Source: Bacteroidales bacterium UBA6377
GTDB lineage: Bacteria; Bacteroidota; Bacteroidia; Bacteroidales; UBA932
DNA length: 64,000 bases
Assembly: GCA_002438805.1 (NCBI GenBank)
Contig: DJQV01000012.1
Location: 33,468-97,467, forward strand
Reading direction: 5' to 3'
Below are positions 8,477 to 16,127 of the stretch, piece by piece (position 1 is the stretch's first letter; the number at the start of each line of letters is the position of its first letter). Position numbers and translations under genes: made by a program. A model generated the notes under the pieces. It had not been told where the DNA came from. It saw only the letters and a list, made by a program, of their open reading frames with translations, and did not search any database.

Positions 8477-9376
8477 TCAAAATTTCATTCCAAATTTCAA
8501 CCCCAGTGCGGGACTGCCGTATCCTCCGGCGGAGGCGAGCTGGCAGCCCGGGGCCATTATTGCCGGGGCGAGATTGAGGGAGATGTCATCATCCACCTCA
8601 AAGTTATGCATGTATGAGAACACGTTGGCATCCATCACCTGAAGAAGATATACAGCTGCGGTGATGAGCAGGGCATAGTCGCGGTAGCGTCGGTACACAT
8701 TGCGGTAATAGAGAGCCTGGTCGGCTGTGATGGGGCCTGTATACTCATGTTCCCTGTCTGTGGCCTCGATGTATATGTTGCGGAATCTCTGGAAGTTGCG
8801 GGAGAAGTCGGAGTAGTAGTGGATGCCGGCGGCCATGGCTCCGAGATAAAGCGGGAGTTTCCAGTATTCGCGGTTGTAGATCTGTCCCAGACCCGGAATC
8901 AGGATGGAGAACATCGTGGCCTTGCCGGCATGAGGGTATTCGGCAGGGCTGTAGTTGAGCACTCCGTCCATCATTGTCCCCCAATAGGCAAGTCCGGCTC
9001 CTATGAAGCACCATTTTGCCGCATCTTGTCTCCCGTGAGTGTTGAGGTAGATTCCGGCGCCGAGGCTTCCGCCGATCGCGCCATAGACGATGGGGAGTTT
9101 CCAGTACTGCCTGTTGTAGATCTGGCAGCCCCCTATCATGACGGCCGAACCCATGGCCATTGTTCCCATCTTGATCTGCTTCTGGTGCCTGAGCCCTCCC
9201 ATGTATTCTTTGAATGAGAAGAGCACATCGGTGGTGTCGACCTTGTCGGCGGGGTCGGAGTTGTACTGCTGTGAAAACGCCTCGTCCCTGAACTGGGCGC
9301 CGGCAGAAAAAGTGGACAGCAAGAATGCCGCCACAATTGCGCACGCAAACCTGATGTACCTTTTGATCGGACTCAT
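8477..9376 (-). CDS. DUF5683 membrane protein with duplicated Tyr-Trp-Lys-Leu-Pro motif
   Basis: A 299-residue envelope protein of the DUF5683 type. It has a signal or anchor segment (about 8-28), a hydrophobic middle with several probable membrane helices, and two copies of the same motif: IYNRQYWKLP (about 85-94) and GQIYNREYWKLP (about 165-176), each followed by a Gly/Ala-rich hydrophobic stretch. This suggests an internal duplication. The position between parB and mltD is one I associate with Bacteroidetes generally, so a role in envelope maintenance is plausible, but the biochemical function is unknown. The start codon shares one base with the parB stop. Confidence 0.85.
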   Translation of the reverse strand: MSPIKRYIRFACAIVAAFLLSTFSAGAQFRDEAFSQQYNSDPADKVDTTDVLFSFKEYMGGLRHQKQIKMGTMAMGSAVMIGGCQIYNRQYWKLPIVYGAIGGSLGAGIYLNTHGRQDAAKWCFIGAGLAYWGTMMDGVLNYSPAEYPHAGKATMFSILIPGLGQIYNREYWKLPLYLGAMAAGIHYYSDFSRNFQRFRNIYIEATDREHEYTGPITADQALYYRNVYRRYRDYALLITAAVYLLQVMDANVFSYMHNFEVDDDISLNLAPAIMAPGCQLASAGGYGSPALGLKFGMKF

Positions 9377-10317
9377 CAGAACTGCTTGTCTTCAAGGGCT
9401 TTGACGAACGCCCGCACTTCGTCATCGGAGTTGAAGCGGATGGTCATCGTGCCTTTTCCGCTGCTGCTGCGCTTCATCGATATGCTGCTTGAGAAATACT
9501 TGCCCATGTGCTCAAGGACCTTGTAGTATTCGTTTGGCAGGTCCTGCTCTCTGGATTTGGTGCGTGTCTGGCTTGACTTGGGGTCGAGGACAATTTTCCG
9601 CGCAAGCGATTCAAGTTCCCGGACTGACAGCCCGTCCCTTATGACAAGGTCGCAGAGCTTCTCCTGAAGCTCCGGATCTTCGACACCGAGTATGGCCTTG
9701 GCGTGACCGGCGCTGAGCAGGCCCACTTTGATGTCGTGCTGGACTTTGGCCGGGAGCCTGAGAAGCCTTATCGTGTTGGTCACTGTGGCTCTCTTCTTCC
9801 CCACCCTGTCCGCCAGCATGTCCTGGGTGAGAGAACATTCGTCGATGAGGCGCTGGTAACTTAACGCCAGTTCGATAGGGTCAAGGTTTTCCCTCTGGAC
9901 GTTCTCTACTATCGCCATCTCCAGCATGCCCTGGTCGTTGGCGTCGCGTATGTATGCCGGTATGGTGGTCATGCCGGCCAGGCGGCAGGCCTTGTAGCGG
10001 CGCTCTCCGCTTATGATCTGGTAGCGGTTGTCCGCCATTCTCCTTACTGTGACGGGCTGGATGAGTCCGAGCGTCCGGATGGACGCCGCAAGTTCTTCCA
10101 GGGCCGTCTGGTCGAAGGACATCCGGGGTTGGAACGGGTTCGGTTCGATCATGTCCACAGGAATCCTGAGGATGTCGGCCGTGTTCTCCTTGAGTCCGCG
10201 TGTCCCGACTACCTCCTTGTTGACGTATCCGACGGGCTTGCGCAGTGCATCGGCGTTCGGCACCTCTCCCAGAAGTGCGCTCAGGCCCTTGCCCAGTCCT
10301 CTTGGCTCTTTGCTCAT
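9376..10317 (-). CDS. parB: Chromosome partitioning protein ParB
   Basis: Binds parS sites near the origin, spreads as a CTP-dependent clamp and directs chromosome segregation together with ParA. The 313-residue protein has the ParB/Srx N-domain with IISGERRYKACRLAG (CTPase and arginine-patch region), a helix-turn-helix (LTQDMLADRVGKKRATVTN) and a C-terminal dimerisation segment after residue 240. It overlaps parA by 4 nt and DUF5683 by 1 nt. No perfect parS was noticed in the window. Confidence 0.95.
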   Translation of the reverse strand: MSKEPRGLGKGLSALLGEVPNADALRKPVGYVNKEVVGTRGLKENTADILRIPVDMIEPNPFQPRMSFDQTALEELAASIRTLGLIQPVTVRRMADNRYQIISGERRYKACRLAGMTTIPAYIRDANDQGMLEMAIVENVQRENLDPIELALSYQRLIDECSLTQDMLADRVGKKRATVTNTIRLLRLPAKVQHDIKVGLLSAGHAKAILGVEDPELQEKLCDLVIRDGLSVRELESLARKIVLDPKSSQTRTKSREQDLPNEYYKVLEHMGKYFSSSISMKRSSSGKGTMTIRFNSDDEVRAFVKALEDKQF

Positions 10318-11090
10318 ATCTGCTCTCCGTTATGTTCCATCACTTCTTTTGCAAGGTTCAGGTAATTGTTTGAACCCATGCACATCACATCATAGAGTAT
10401 TATAGGCTTGCCGTGCGAAGGGGCTTCACTGAGGCGTATGTTGCGCTGGATGATGGTTTTGAAAACCATTTCCCTGAAGTGGTCGCGGAGTTCGGCGAGC
10501 ACCTGGCTGTGCACCTTGGTGCGTCCGTCGTACATGGTGACGACAAAGCCTTCTATTGAGAGGCCGGGATTGTACCCGCCCTGCACGAGACGTATGGTCT
10601 GGAGGAGTTTCCCCAGTCCTTCGAGAGCGAAGAACTCCGGCTGTACCGGGATCATCACCGAATCCGCCGCAGTGAGGGAATTGATGGTGATCAGCCCCAG
10701 CGACGGTGAGCAGTCTATGATGATGTAGTCGTAGTTGTCCTTGATGGGGGCAAGCACGGATTTCATCACGGACTCGCGCTGCTCCGCCTCGAGGAGCTCG
10801 ATTTCCGCACCGACAAGGTTGATATGGGACGGAATCATGTGAAGTCTCTCCATCTCAGTCTGTATCAAGGCATCGGCAATGTCTATCTTGCCTATCATCA
10901 CCTCGTATAAGGTTCTTTTCTCGTCGTTGTCCGGGTTGAAGTTGAGTCCGGAAGTCGTGTTGGCCTGAGGATCGGCGTCGATGATGAGCACCTTCTTCTC
11001 GAGGACTGCGAGCGAAGCGGCGAGGTTGATGGCGGTGGTGGTCTTTCCCACCCCTCCCTTCTGGTTTGCGATAGCGATGACTTTACCCAT
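10314..11090 (-). CDS. parA: Chromosome partitioning ATPase ParA (Soj)
   Basis: A deviant Walker A ATPase that positions ParB-parS complexes on the nucleoid. The 258-residue chromosomal-type protein has KGGVGKTTTAINLA near its N-terminus (signature lysine present), DADPQANTT, and DCSPSLG as Walker B. There is no N-terminal HTH domain, so it is a chromosomal Soj and not a type Ia plasmid ParA. It is the first gene of the parA-parB-DUF5683-mltD operon; the -7 element at 11111-11118 lies 20 nt upstream of the ATG. Confidence 0.96.
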   Translation of the reverse strand: MGKVIAIANQKGGVGKTTTAINLAASLAVLEKKVLIIDADPQANTTSGLNFNPDNDEKRTLYEVMIGKIDIADALIQTEMERLHMIPSHINLVGAEIELLEAEQRESVMKSVLAPIKDNYDYIIIDCSPSLGLITINSLTAADSVMIPVQPEFFALEGLGKLLQTIRLVQGGYNPGLSIEGFVVTMYDGRTKVHSQVLAELRDHFREMVFKTIIQRNIRLSEAPSHGKPIILYDVMCMGSNNYLNLAKEVMEHNGEQI

Positions 11091-11110
11091 ATTCCTGTTG
11101 TCGAAGACTG

Positions 11111-11118
11111 CAAAAGTA
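11111..11118 (-). promoter_or_regulatory. Promoter -7 element TACTTTTG for parAB
   Basis: Perfect TAnnTTTG match on the minus strand, in the 52-nt divergent gap between parA and the lipid kinase gene. No clear TTG box at -33. Confidence 0.55.
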
Positions 11119-11130
11119 ATAATTTATTCC

Positions 11131-11138
11131 TACATTTG
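11131..11138 (+). promoter_or_regulatory. Promoter -7 element TACATTTG for the lipid kinase gene
   Basis: Perfect TAnnTTTG match ending 4 nt before the ATG at 11143, so the message would be leaderless if this element is used. Confidence 0.5.
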
Positions 11139-11142
11139 CGGT

Positions 11143-12099
11143 ATGTCTGAAACAAAAACCGACTGTTACTTCATCGTCAATCCCCGCGCCGGTTCGGGCA
11201 AGACGATGTGTGAATGGCTTCCCGCCGAGCACAGGCTGGAGCGGTCGGGCATTTCATTTGTGACTGCCCTCACCGACTATAAGCGTCATGCCACGGCTCT
11301 TGCCTATGAAGCTGCCCAGAGCGGGTACAGGAAAATATATGCGGTAGGCGGTGACGGCTCGGTGCATGAGGTTTTCAACGGGATATGCAGCTGGTGCCGT
11401 GACAACGGGGTGCCGACGGAAGAGTTCACCATGGGAGTGGTGCCGATAGGTTCCGGCAACGACTGGATAAAGTCCTTCGGCGTGCCTAATGATGTAGATG
11501 ACGCTGTGGATCTGATATGCAAGGGGAGCGTCTGTCAGATGGACGTGATAGAGGTCAGCTGCCGTGCCGGCAAACTCCTGTACATGGCCAATATAGGCGG
11601 GGTCGGGTTTGATTCGCACGTCTGTCAGAGGGTCAATTCCCAAAAGGAGAGCGGCAAGCGGGGAAAACTCATATATCTCAATGCCCTGCGCTACACTATG
11701 CTGAGCCTCAGAGCGATAGATGTGTGCCTGCTTGCGGACGGCGAACTGGTCTACAACGGCCCCTGCTACTCTCTTGCTTTCGGCAACGGGCGCTATTCAG
11801 GAAGCGGCATGCGTCAGGTCCCGAAAGCCAATCCGGACGACGGCCTGTTGGATTATACGATAATCCCGAAGATAGGTCTCGGGAAAATCCTGCATGAACT
11901 TCCCCGGCTCTACAAGGGCAATCTCAACGAATCCAAGTACATACTGGGCGGGAAATGCCGCATGCTCCAGATAGTGCCGATGAACGAGAATTCCGAGGAT
12001 CTGGTCGAACTCGATGGGGAGGTGGAAGGCCGTCTGCCGATGACCCTTGAGGTAACGGGGCACAAGATCAACGTTGTTGCAGGTTCAGTTTCCTTATAG
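11143..12099 (+). CDS. Diacylglycerol kinase-family lipid kinase (YegS/DagK type)
   Basis: ATP-dependent phosphorylation of diacylglycerol or a related lipid at the membrane surface. The 318-residue protein shows FIVNPRAGSGKT at the N-terminus, the GGDGSVHEVFNG signature and VPIGSGNDWIKSFG of the DAGK catalytic domain, and a C-terminal beta-sandwich ending VELDGEVEG. The ATG at 11143 follows a consensus -7 element; the open frame further upstream is antisense to parA and is discarded. It faces a PAP2 phosphatase, which does the opposite reaction type, and overlaps it by 32 nt at the 3' end. Confidence 0.92.
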   Translation: MSETKTDCYFIVNPRAGSGKTMCEWLPAEHRLERSGISFVTALTDYKRHATALAYEAAQSGYRKIYAVGGDGSVHEVFNGICSWCRDNGVPTEEFTMGVVPIGSGNDWIKSFGVPNDVDDAVDLICKGSVCQMDVIEVSCRAGKLLYMANIGGVGFDSHVCQRVNSQKESGKRGKLIYLNALRYTMLSLRAIDVCLLADGELVYNGPCYSLAFGNGRYSGSGMRQVPKANPDDGLLDYTIIPKIGLGKILHELPRLYKGNLNESKYILGGKCRMLQIVPMNENSEDLVELDGEVEGRLPMTLEVTGHKINVVAGSVSL

Positions 12100-12691
12100 C
12101 GAACCTTGCCAGGGAGGCTATCCCCCAGGCGAACAGACTCCCCACCACGAACCCTGTCAGCACGTCGCCGAGGAAATGCTTTCCCACGAAAATGCGGCTC
12201 ACCCCTACCAGGAATGCCCATGCGAGGATACAATACTTGTACACTTCGTGCCGTGGCATGTTGATTTTGCGGGCATTGCTGAACCCTATCGTGGAACATA
12301 CCGCGAAGCCGATCGCGTTGGCGGCATGAGCAGAATAAAACCCGTGCAGATTCCCCCTTCCCTCAAGCAGGTGCAGTCCCCTTCCGGCAGTGAATGAATC
12401 CCAACATGGGCGCAGCCGGCCGAAGAACTCCTTGGTGAAGTTGGCGAACTGGTCGCACGCCACGATGGTGAGGATGCATGAGACGGTGACAATCAGGGCT
12501 TTTTTCCATCCGAGCCTTATGAACAGGAAAATCAGCACAGCCAGATAGAGCGGATACCATATTTCCTTGTCGGAAAACACTCTCCACATCGCGTCTGTAA
12601 AACTGCAGTGCAGTGAGTTGATGCTCATGGTTGCTACCCGGTCCGCGTTTTCAAGACGATCCCAGAGCGTCAGTCCTGCAATGCTTTCCAT
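12068..12691 (-). CDS. PAP2-family membrane phosphatase
   Basis: An integral membrane phosphatase for lipid phosphates or undecaprenyl pyrophosphate. The three PAP2 motifs are present: KEFFGRLRP, a YSAHAAN variant of PSGH, and [12 protein letters not shown]. About five membrane helices are visible in 207 aa. ATG 12691 ([15 protein letters not shown]) is chosen; it overlaps the last 22 nt of obg, so the gene is probably translationally coupled to it. The 3' ends of this gene and of the lipid kinase gene on the other strand overlap by 32 nt. Confidence 0.9.
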   Translation of the reverse strand: MESIAGLTLWDRLENADRVATMSINSLHCSFTDAMWRVFSDKEIWYPLYLAVLIFLFIRLGWKKALIVTVSCILTIVACDQFANFTKEFFGRLRPCWDSFTAGRGLHLLEGRGNLHGFYSAHAANAIGFAVCSTIGFSNARKINMPRHEVYKYCILAWAFLVGVSRIFVGKHFLGDVLTGFVVGSLFAWGIASLARFAIRKLNLQQR

Positions 12692-13662
12692 AATGCGTCC
12701 TTGAGTTTGTCCAGCCCTTCTCCGGTGCTGGATGATATGAACACGCACGGTATGCCTGCCGGCAGGGACGGGCGCATCTGCTCCTCGATCTCCTTGTCTA
12801 TGAGGTCACACTTGGTGACGGCGAGCACGCGCTGCTTGGTGAGAAGTTCGGGGTTGTAGAGCTTGAGCTCGTTAAGGAGGGTCTCGTAGCCTTTGGCGAT
12901 GTCCTCTTCCTCCACGCTGACCATGAAGAGCAGCACCGAGTTGCGCTCTATGTGGCGCAGGAATCTCAATCCTATGCCTTTGCCGTCGTGCGCACCCTCG
13001 ATGATCCCGGGAATGTCCGCCATCACGAAAGAGCGTCCGTCGTGGTACCGTACAATGCCGAGATTCGGCTCCAGAGTGGTGAAAGCGTATGAGGCGATCT
13101 TCGGCTTTGCAGCTGTGATCGTGCTCAGCAAGGTTGACTTGCCAGCGTTCGGGAATCCCACCAGCCCCACGTCGGCAAGGAGTTTGAGTTCAAGAATATA
13201 GACTCCTTCCTGCCCGTCCTCTCCCGGCTGGGCGAAACGTGGGGTCTGCATTGTCGGGGTCTTGAAATTGCTGTTGCCAAGGCCTCCGCGGCCTCCCTTG
13301 CAGAGGATTCTCTCCTCTCCAGCCTCCATCATCTCGAAAAGCGTCTCCCCTGTCTCGGCGTCTTTGACGACAGTGCCGACAGGAACGTCTAGGAATATGT
13401 CGGCTCCGTTCTTGCCGCTGCGGTTGGCCGAGCCGCCCTTCTCCCCGTCATCGGCTTTGATGTGCTTGCGGTATTTGAGATGGATGAGGGTCCAGAACTG
13501 CGGGTTGGCCCTGAGGATGATGTGGCCTCCGCGTCCGCCGTCTCCCCCGTCCGGTCCGCCTTTCGGTATGTATTTGGCCCGGTGCAGGTGTGCTGAACCT
13601 GCGCCCCCGTGTCCGGATGCGCAGTATATCTTGACGTAGTCTATAAAGTTGCTGTCAGGCAT
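12670..13662 (-). CDS. obg: GTPase Obg/CgtA
   Basis: Essential GTPase linked to 50S ribosome assembly and stress control. The 330-residue protein has the glycine-rich Obg domain ([30 protein letters not shown]) followed by the G domain: GFPNAGKST (G1), [16 protein letters not shown] (G3 and switch), TKCD (G4), SSSTGEG (G5). It ends after the G domain, so there is no C-terminal OCT domain. ATG 13662 is chosen because the promoter at 13683-13713 lies just upstream. Confidence 0.97.
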   Translation of the reverse strand: MPDSNFIDYVKIYCASGHGGAGSAHLHRAKYIPKGGPDGGDGGRGGHIILRANPQFWTLIHLKYRKHIKADDGEKGGSANRSGKNGADIFLDVPVGTVVKDAETGETLFEMMEAGEERILCKGGRGGLGNSNFKTPTMQTPRFAQPGEDGQEGVYILELKLLADVGLVGFPNAGKSTLLSTITAAKPKIASYAFTTLEPNLGIVRYHDGRSFVMADIPGIIEGAHDGKGIGLRFLRHIERNSVLLFMVSVEEEDIAKGYETLLNELKLYNPELLTKQRVLAVTKCDLIDKEIEEQMRPSLPAGIPCVFISSSTGEGLDKLKDALWKALQD

Positions 13663-13682
13663 AATTTTCTGTTTGCAAATTA

Positions 13683-13713
13683 CAAATATAAAGAAAGTCC
13701 GGTTTATCCGCAA
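13683..13713 (-). promoter_or_regulatory. Promoter of obg: TTG, 20-nt spacer, TATATTTG
   Basis: The minus strand shows TTG (complement of 13711-13713), a 20-nt spacer and a perfect TATATTTG at 13683-13690, 21 nt before the obg ATG. One of the best-formed promoters in the window. Confidence 0.75.
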
Positions 13714-13725
13714 CGATAGTCTAGG

Positions 13726-14865
13726 TTACTCGTACTTCCGGTGGAATACGAGAAGGCACAGGGCACCGGCAAGGGCCATCGGGACTCCGATGAGTGCGGG
13801 GAAATTGTAGCCAAGTCCCATTGCCACGGGGATGCCTCCGAGGGAAGCGCCGACCGCGTTGCCGAGATTGAACGCTCCCTGTATGCAGCATCCGCCAAGC
13901 ATCTCCCCTCCTTCGGAGTGCTTGACTATCAGGTACTGTTCCGGGGAACCGATACCGAACAGGCAGGCGCAGCAGATGAACATCAACACTGCCGCAACCC
14001 AGCCCGTGCCTGCAAAAAAGAATGTGAGCAGCAGGGCGGCGGATGCGATGAACTGGAGACAGCAGGTCACACGGCCAGGCCTGAAGCGGTCTGAGAGAGG
14101 CCCGCTTATAAGATTTCCGGTCACCATGCCGAGCCCGGCCAGGATCATGAGCAGCGAGATGCTGCCGGGACTGAATCCCGCTTCCGTCTGGAGAAGCGGG
14201 GAGATGTAGCTGAACCAGCAGAGTATGCCGCCGTTGCCGAGGAAAGTCGCGGCTATTATTAGCCAGGGGGCCTTGTTACGCAGGAAGCGGAACTGGGCTT
14301 TCATGCCCCTGTCCGGCAGCGGCTCCACATCGGGCACGCACCTGTGTATCATGAGTATAGTGAGCAGCCCCAGTGCTATAGCCATGACGAAAGGGATACG
14401 CCAGCTGAGAGCATGGCTCAGAAAAGTCCCGAGCGGCACGCCCAGCAGGTTGGCGAACGGCATGCCGGCACACATCATGGCCACGGCACTTGTGCCTCTG
14501 CCCTCCCGGGCGATCTTTACCGCTACGATAGTTCCCGTGCCGAAGTATGCCCCGTGCGGCAGTCCCTGGATGAAACGTGCGCACAGCAGCGTCCAGTAGT
14601 CCGGTGCGACGGAGGCGATGACGGCCCCGAGGGTGATCATGGATGCGAGAAGCATCAGTATCTTCTTGGGACGGCATTTGTACATGAATATCAGTGAGAA
14701 AGCACCGACGCAGACGCCGAGGGCATAGACCGATATCAGGTGCCCGGCCTCGGGGATGGAGACCTGCATGTCGCGTGAGACGTCTGTGAGGATGCCTTCT
14801 ATTATGAATTCAGTGATCCCCAGTGTGAATGTGCCCAAAGCGAGGGCAAGGAGTCCTTTTTTCAT
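13726..14865 (-). CDS. Major facilitator superfamily exporter (AraJ/PbuE-like)
   Basis: A 12-helix MFS drug:H+ antiporter-1 type protein of 379 aa. It begins MKKGLLALALGTFTLGITEF, a classic first helix of this family (the ITEF motif), and has motif-A-like SGPLSDRFRPGRV between helices 6 and 8. Likely exports sugars, purines or small toxic compounds; the substrate is not predictable. It stands between the hpt-adk fusion, with a terminator in between, and obg, which has its own promoter, so it may be transcribed alone. No promoter was identified for it. Confidence 0.88.
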   Translation of the reverse strand: MKKGLLALALGTFTLGITEFIIEGILTDVSRDMQVSIPEAGHLISVYALGVCVGAFSLIFMYKCRPKKILMLLASMITLGAVIASVAPDYWTLLCARFIQGLPHGAYFGTGTIVAVKIAREGRGTSAVAMMCAGMPFANLLGVPLGTFLSHALSWRIPFVMAIALGLLTILMIHRCVPDVEPLPDRGMKAQFRFLRNKAPWLIIAATFLGNGGILCWFSYISPLLQTEAGFSPGSISLLMILAGLGMVTGNLISGPLSDRFRPGRVTCCLQFIASAALLLTFFFAGTGWVAAVLMFICCACLFGIGSPEQYLIVKHSEGGEMLGGCCIQGAFNLGNAVGASLGGIPVAMGLGYNFPALIGVPMALAGALCLLVFHRKYE

Positions 14866-14875
14866 TGTTCTGATT

Positions 14876-14912
14876 CAAAAGAGGAGCGGAATCCGTTGTG
14901 GATCCGCTCCCT
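14876..14912 (-). terminator. Terminator after the hpt-adk fusion
   Basis: Inverted repeat GGAGCGGA (14883-14890) / TCCGCTCC (14903-14910) with an inner TCC/GGA pairing, followed on the minus strand by TCTTTTG. Confidence 0.65.
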
Positions 14913-14933
14913 AGGCCATGGACGTTTTCCTGT

Positions 14934-16061
14934 CTATCCGATGCTCTCGATGAGGGCGAGCACCCTGCGGCGGTTGTCGTCGATGGTGCCGGTGCCGCCG
15001 TCGCACTCGTAGTATTTGCCCGCTTTCTTGTAGTAATCGATAAGCGGCTCTGTCTGAGCGTGATATGTCTTGATGCGGTTGGCGATGGTGGCATCGGAAG
15101 CGTCATCGGCGCGGCCCTCTATGGCAGCCCTGTGCTTGATGCGTTCGCGGATGAGGTCGTCGGAAATCATTAGGGATATCACCGCTGTGACGCTCTCGCC
15201 TCTTTTCTCGAGGATCTTGTCGAGGTCTTCGGCCTGTGCGATGTTGCGAGGGAAGCCGTCGAGAAGGAAGCCGCTGACACCCTTGGTGTTGTTGAAAGCG
15301 GACTCGATCATACCCTCCACAACCTCGTCAGGGACGAGTGAACCGGCGTCGATGAGGGCTTTTGCCTGCTTTCCGAGTTCCGTGCCTGCGGCAATCTCCG
15401 CCCTCAGGAGCTCTCCTGTGGAGATGTGCTTGAGGTTGTATTTCTCTGCGATTGCACCAGCGTGCGTGCCCTTGCCGGCTCCCGGAGGGCCAAAAAGAAT
15501 GTAATATTTCATCTTATTGTCGTCTATAACATAAATGTCTTTTGAATTGCGGCCAAGCTCGTTGTAGTCAAGGCCGAAGCCCACGATGAAGGCATTAGGT
15601 ATCTGCATCCCGACATAGTCGATCTTCTCAGGCTTGTCATATACGTCCGGCTTCAGGAGAAGGGTGCAGATCTTCACATCGGCTGCACCTTTGCTCAGGA
15701 GCATCTCTTTGAGGGCCACGATGGTGTTGCCAGTGTCCACTATGTCTTCGCAGATTATTATCCTCCTGCCTGACACATCGGCGGTGAGGCCCATCACGTT
15801 TAGCACTGTGCCCGTGGATTTTGTCCCCTGATACGAGGAGAGTTTGATGGATACGAGCTGGCAGTTGAACTCCAGTCTCTGGAGGAGTTCTCCGGTGAAG
15901 GGGATGGCGCCGTTGAGCACGCACAGGACTATCGGGACATCGGTGCAGCCGCGGAAGTCGTTGTTGACTCTGGCGGCCACTTCGTCTATGGCGCGCACTA
16001 TCCTCTCATTTTTGATGAAAGGCTTGAAGGTCTTGTCTTGCAAGGTTATCTTATCTGACAT
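14934..16061 (-). CDS. hpt-adk: Fusion of hypoxanthine phosphoribosyltransferase and adenylate kinase
   Basis: A single 375-codon frame encodes two purine enzymes. Residues 1-180 are Hpt (PRPP + hypoxanthine/guanine to IMP/GMP) with the PRPP loop EDIVDTGNT at 105-113. Residues 184-375 are adenylate kinase (ATP + AMP to 2 ADP) with GPPGAGKGT at 191-199, ISTGELLRAEI, GFLLDGFPRN and the short lid form without zinc cysteines. The junction reads IDDNK then MKYYIL with no stop, so the normal Adk start (ATG at 15512) is in frame and there is no real linker. In related genomes hpt and adk are, to my knowledge, separate neighbours. Start ATG 16061 begins MSDKITLQDK; the longer open frame upstream covers the promoter. 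Confidence 0.93.
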   Translation of the reverse strand: MSDKITLQDKTFKPFIKNERIVRAIDEVAARVNNDFRGCTDVPIVLCVLNGAIPFTGELLQRLEFNCQLVSIKLSSYQGTKSTGTVLNVMGLTADVSGRRIIICEDIVDTGNTIVALKEMLLSKGAADVKICTLLLKPDVYDKPEKIDYVGMQIPNAFIVGFGLDYNELGRNSKDIYVIDDNKMKYYILFGPPGAGKGTHAGAIAEKYNLKHISTGELLRAEIAAGTELGKQAKALIDAGSLVPDEVVEGMIESAFNNTKGVSGFLLDGFPRNIAQAEDLDKILEKRGESVTAVISLMISDDLIRERIKHRAAIEGRADDASDATIANRIKTYHAQTEPLIDYYKKAGKYYECDGGTGTIDDNRRRVLALIESIG

Positions 16062-16082
16062 AAGCGGAATTAACTTAAGGCA

Positions 16083-16090
16083 CGAATTTA
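16083..16090 (-). promoter_or_regulatory. Promoter -7 element TAAATTCG for hpt-adk
   Basis: Minus-strand TAAATTCG, one base from TAnnTTTG, 21 nt before the ATG at 16061. Confidence 0.4.
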
Positions 16091-16103
16091 CGGATTTTTT
16101 TTG

Positions 16104-16111
16104 TATTTTTG
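16104..16111 (+). promoter_or_regulatory. Promoter -7 element TATTTTTG for the HhH/barrel gene
   Basis: Perfect TAnnTTTG, 16 nt before ATG 16128; divergent from the hpt-adk promoter. Confidence 0.5.
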
Positions 16112-16127
16112 GCGGACTTAAGACTTT

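Noticed and set aside
9376..11142. parS site near parAB
   Set aside because: I looked for TGTTTCACGTGAAACA and near variants here and in the intergenic regions and saw none convincing.
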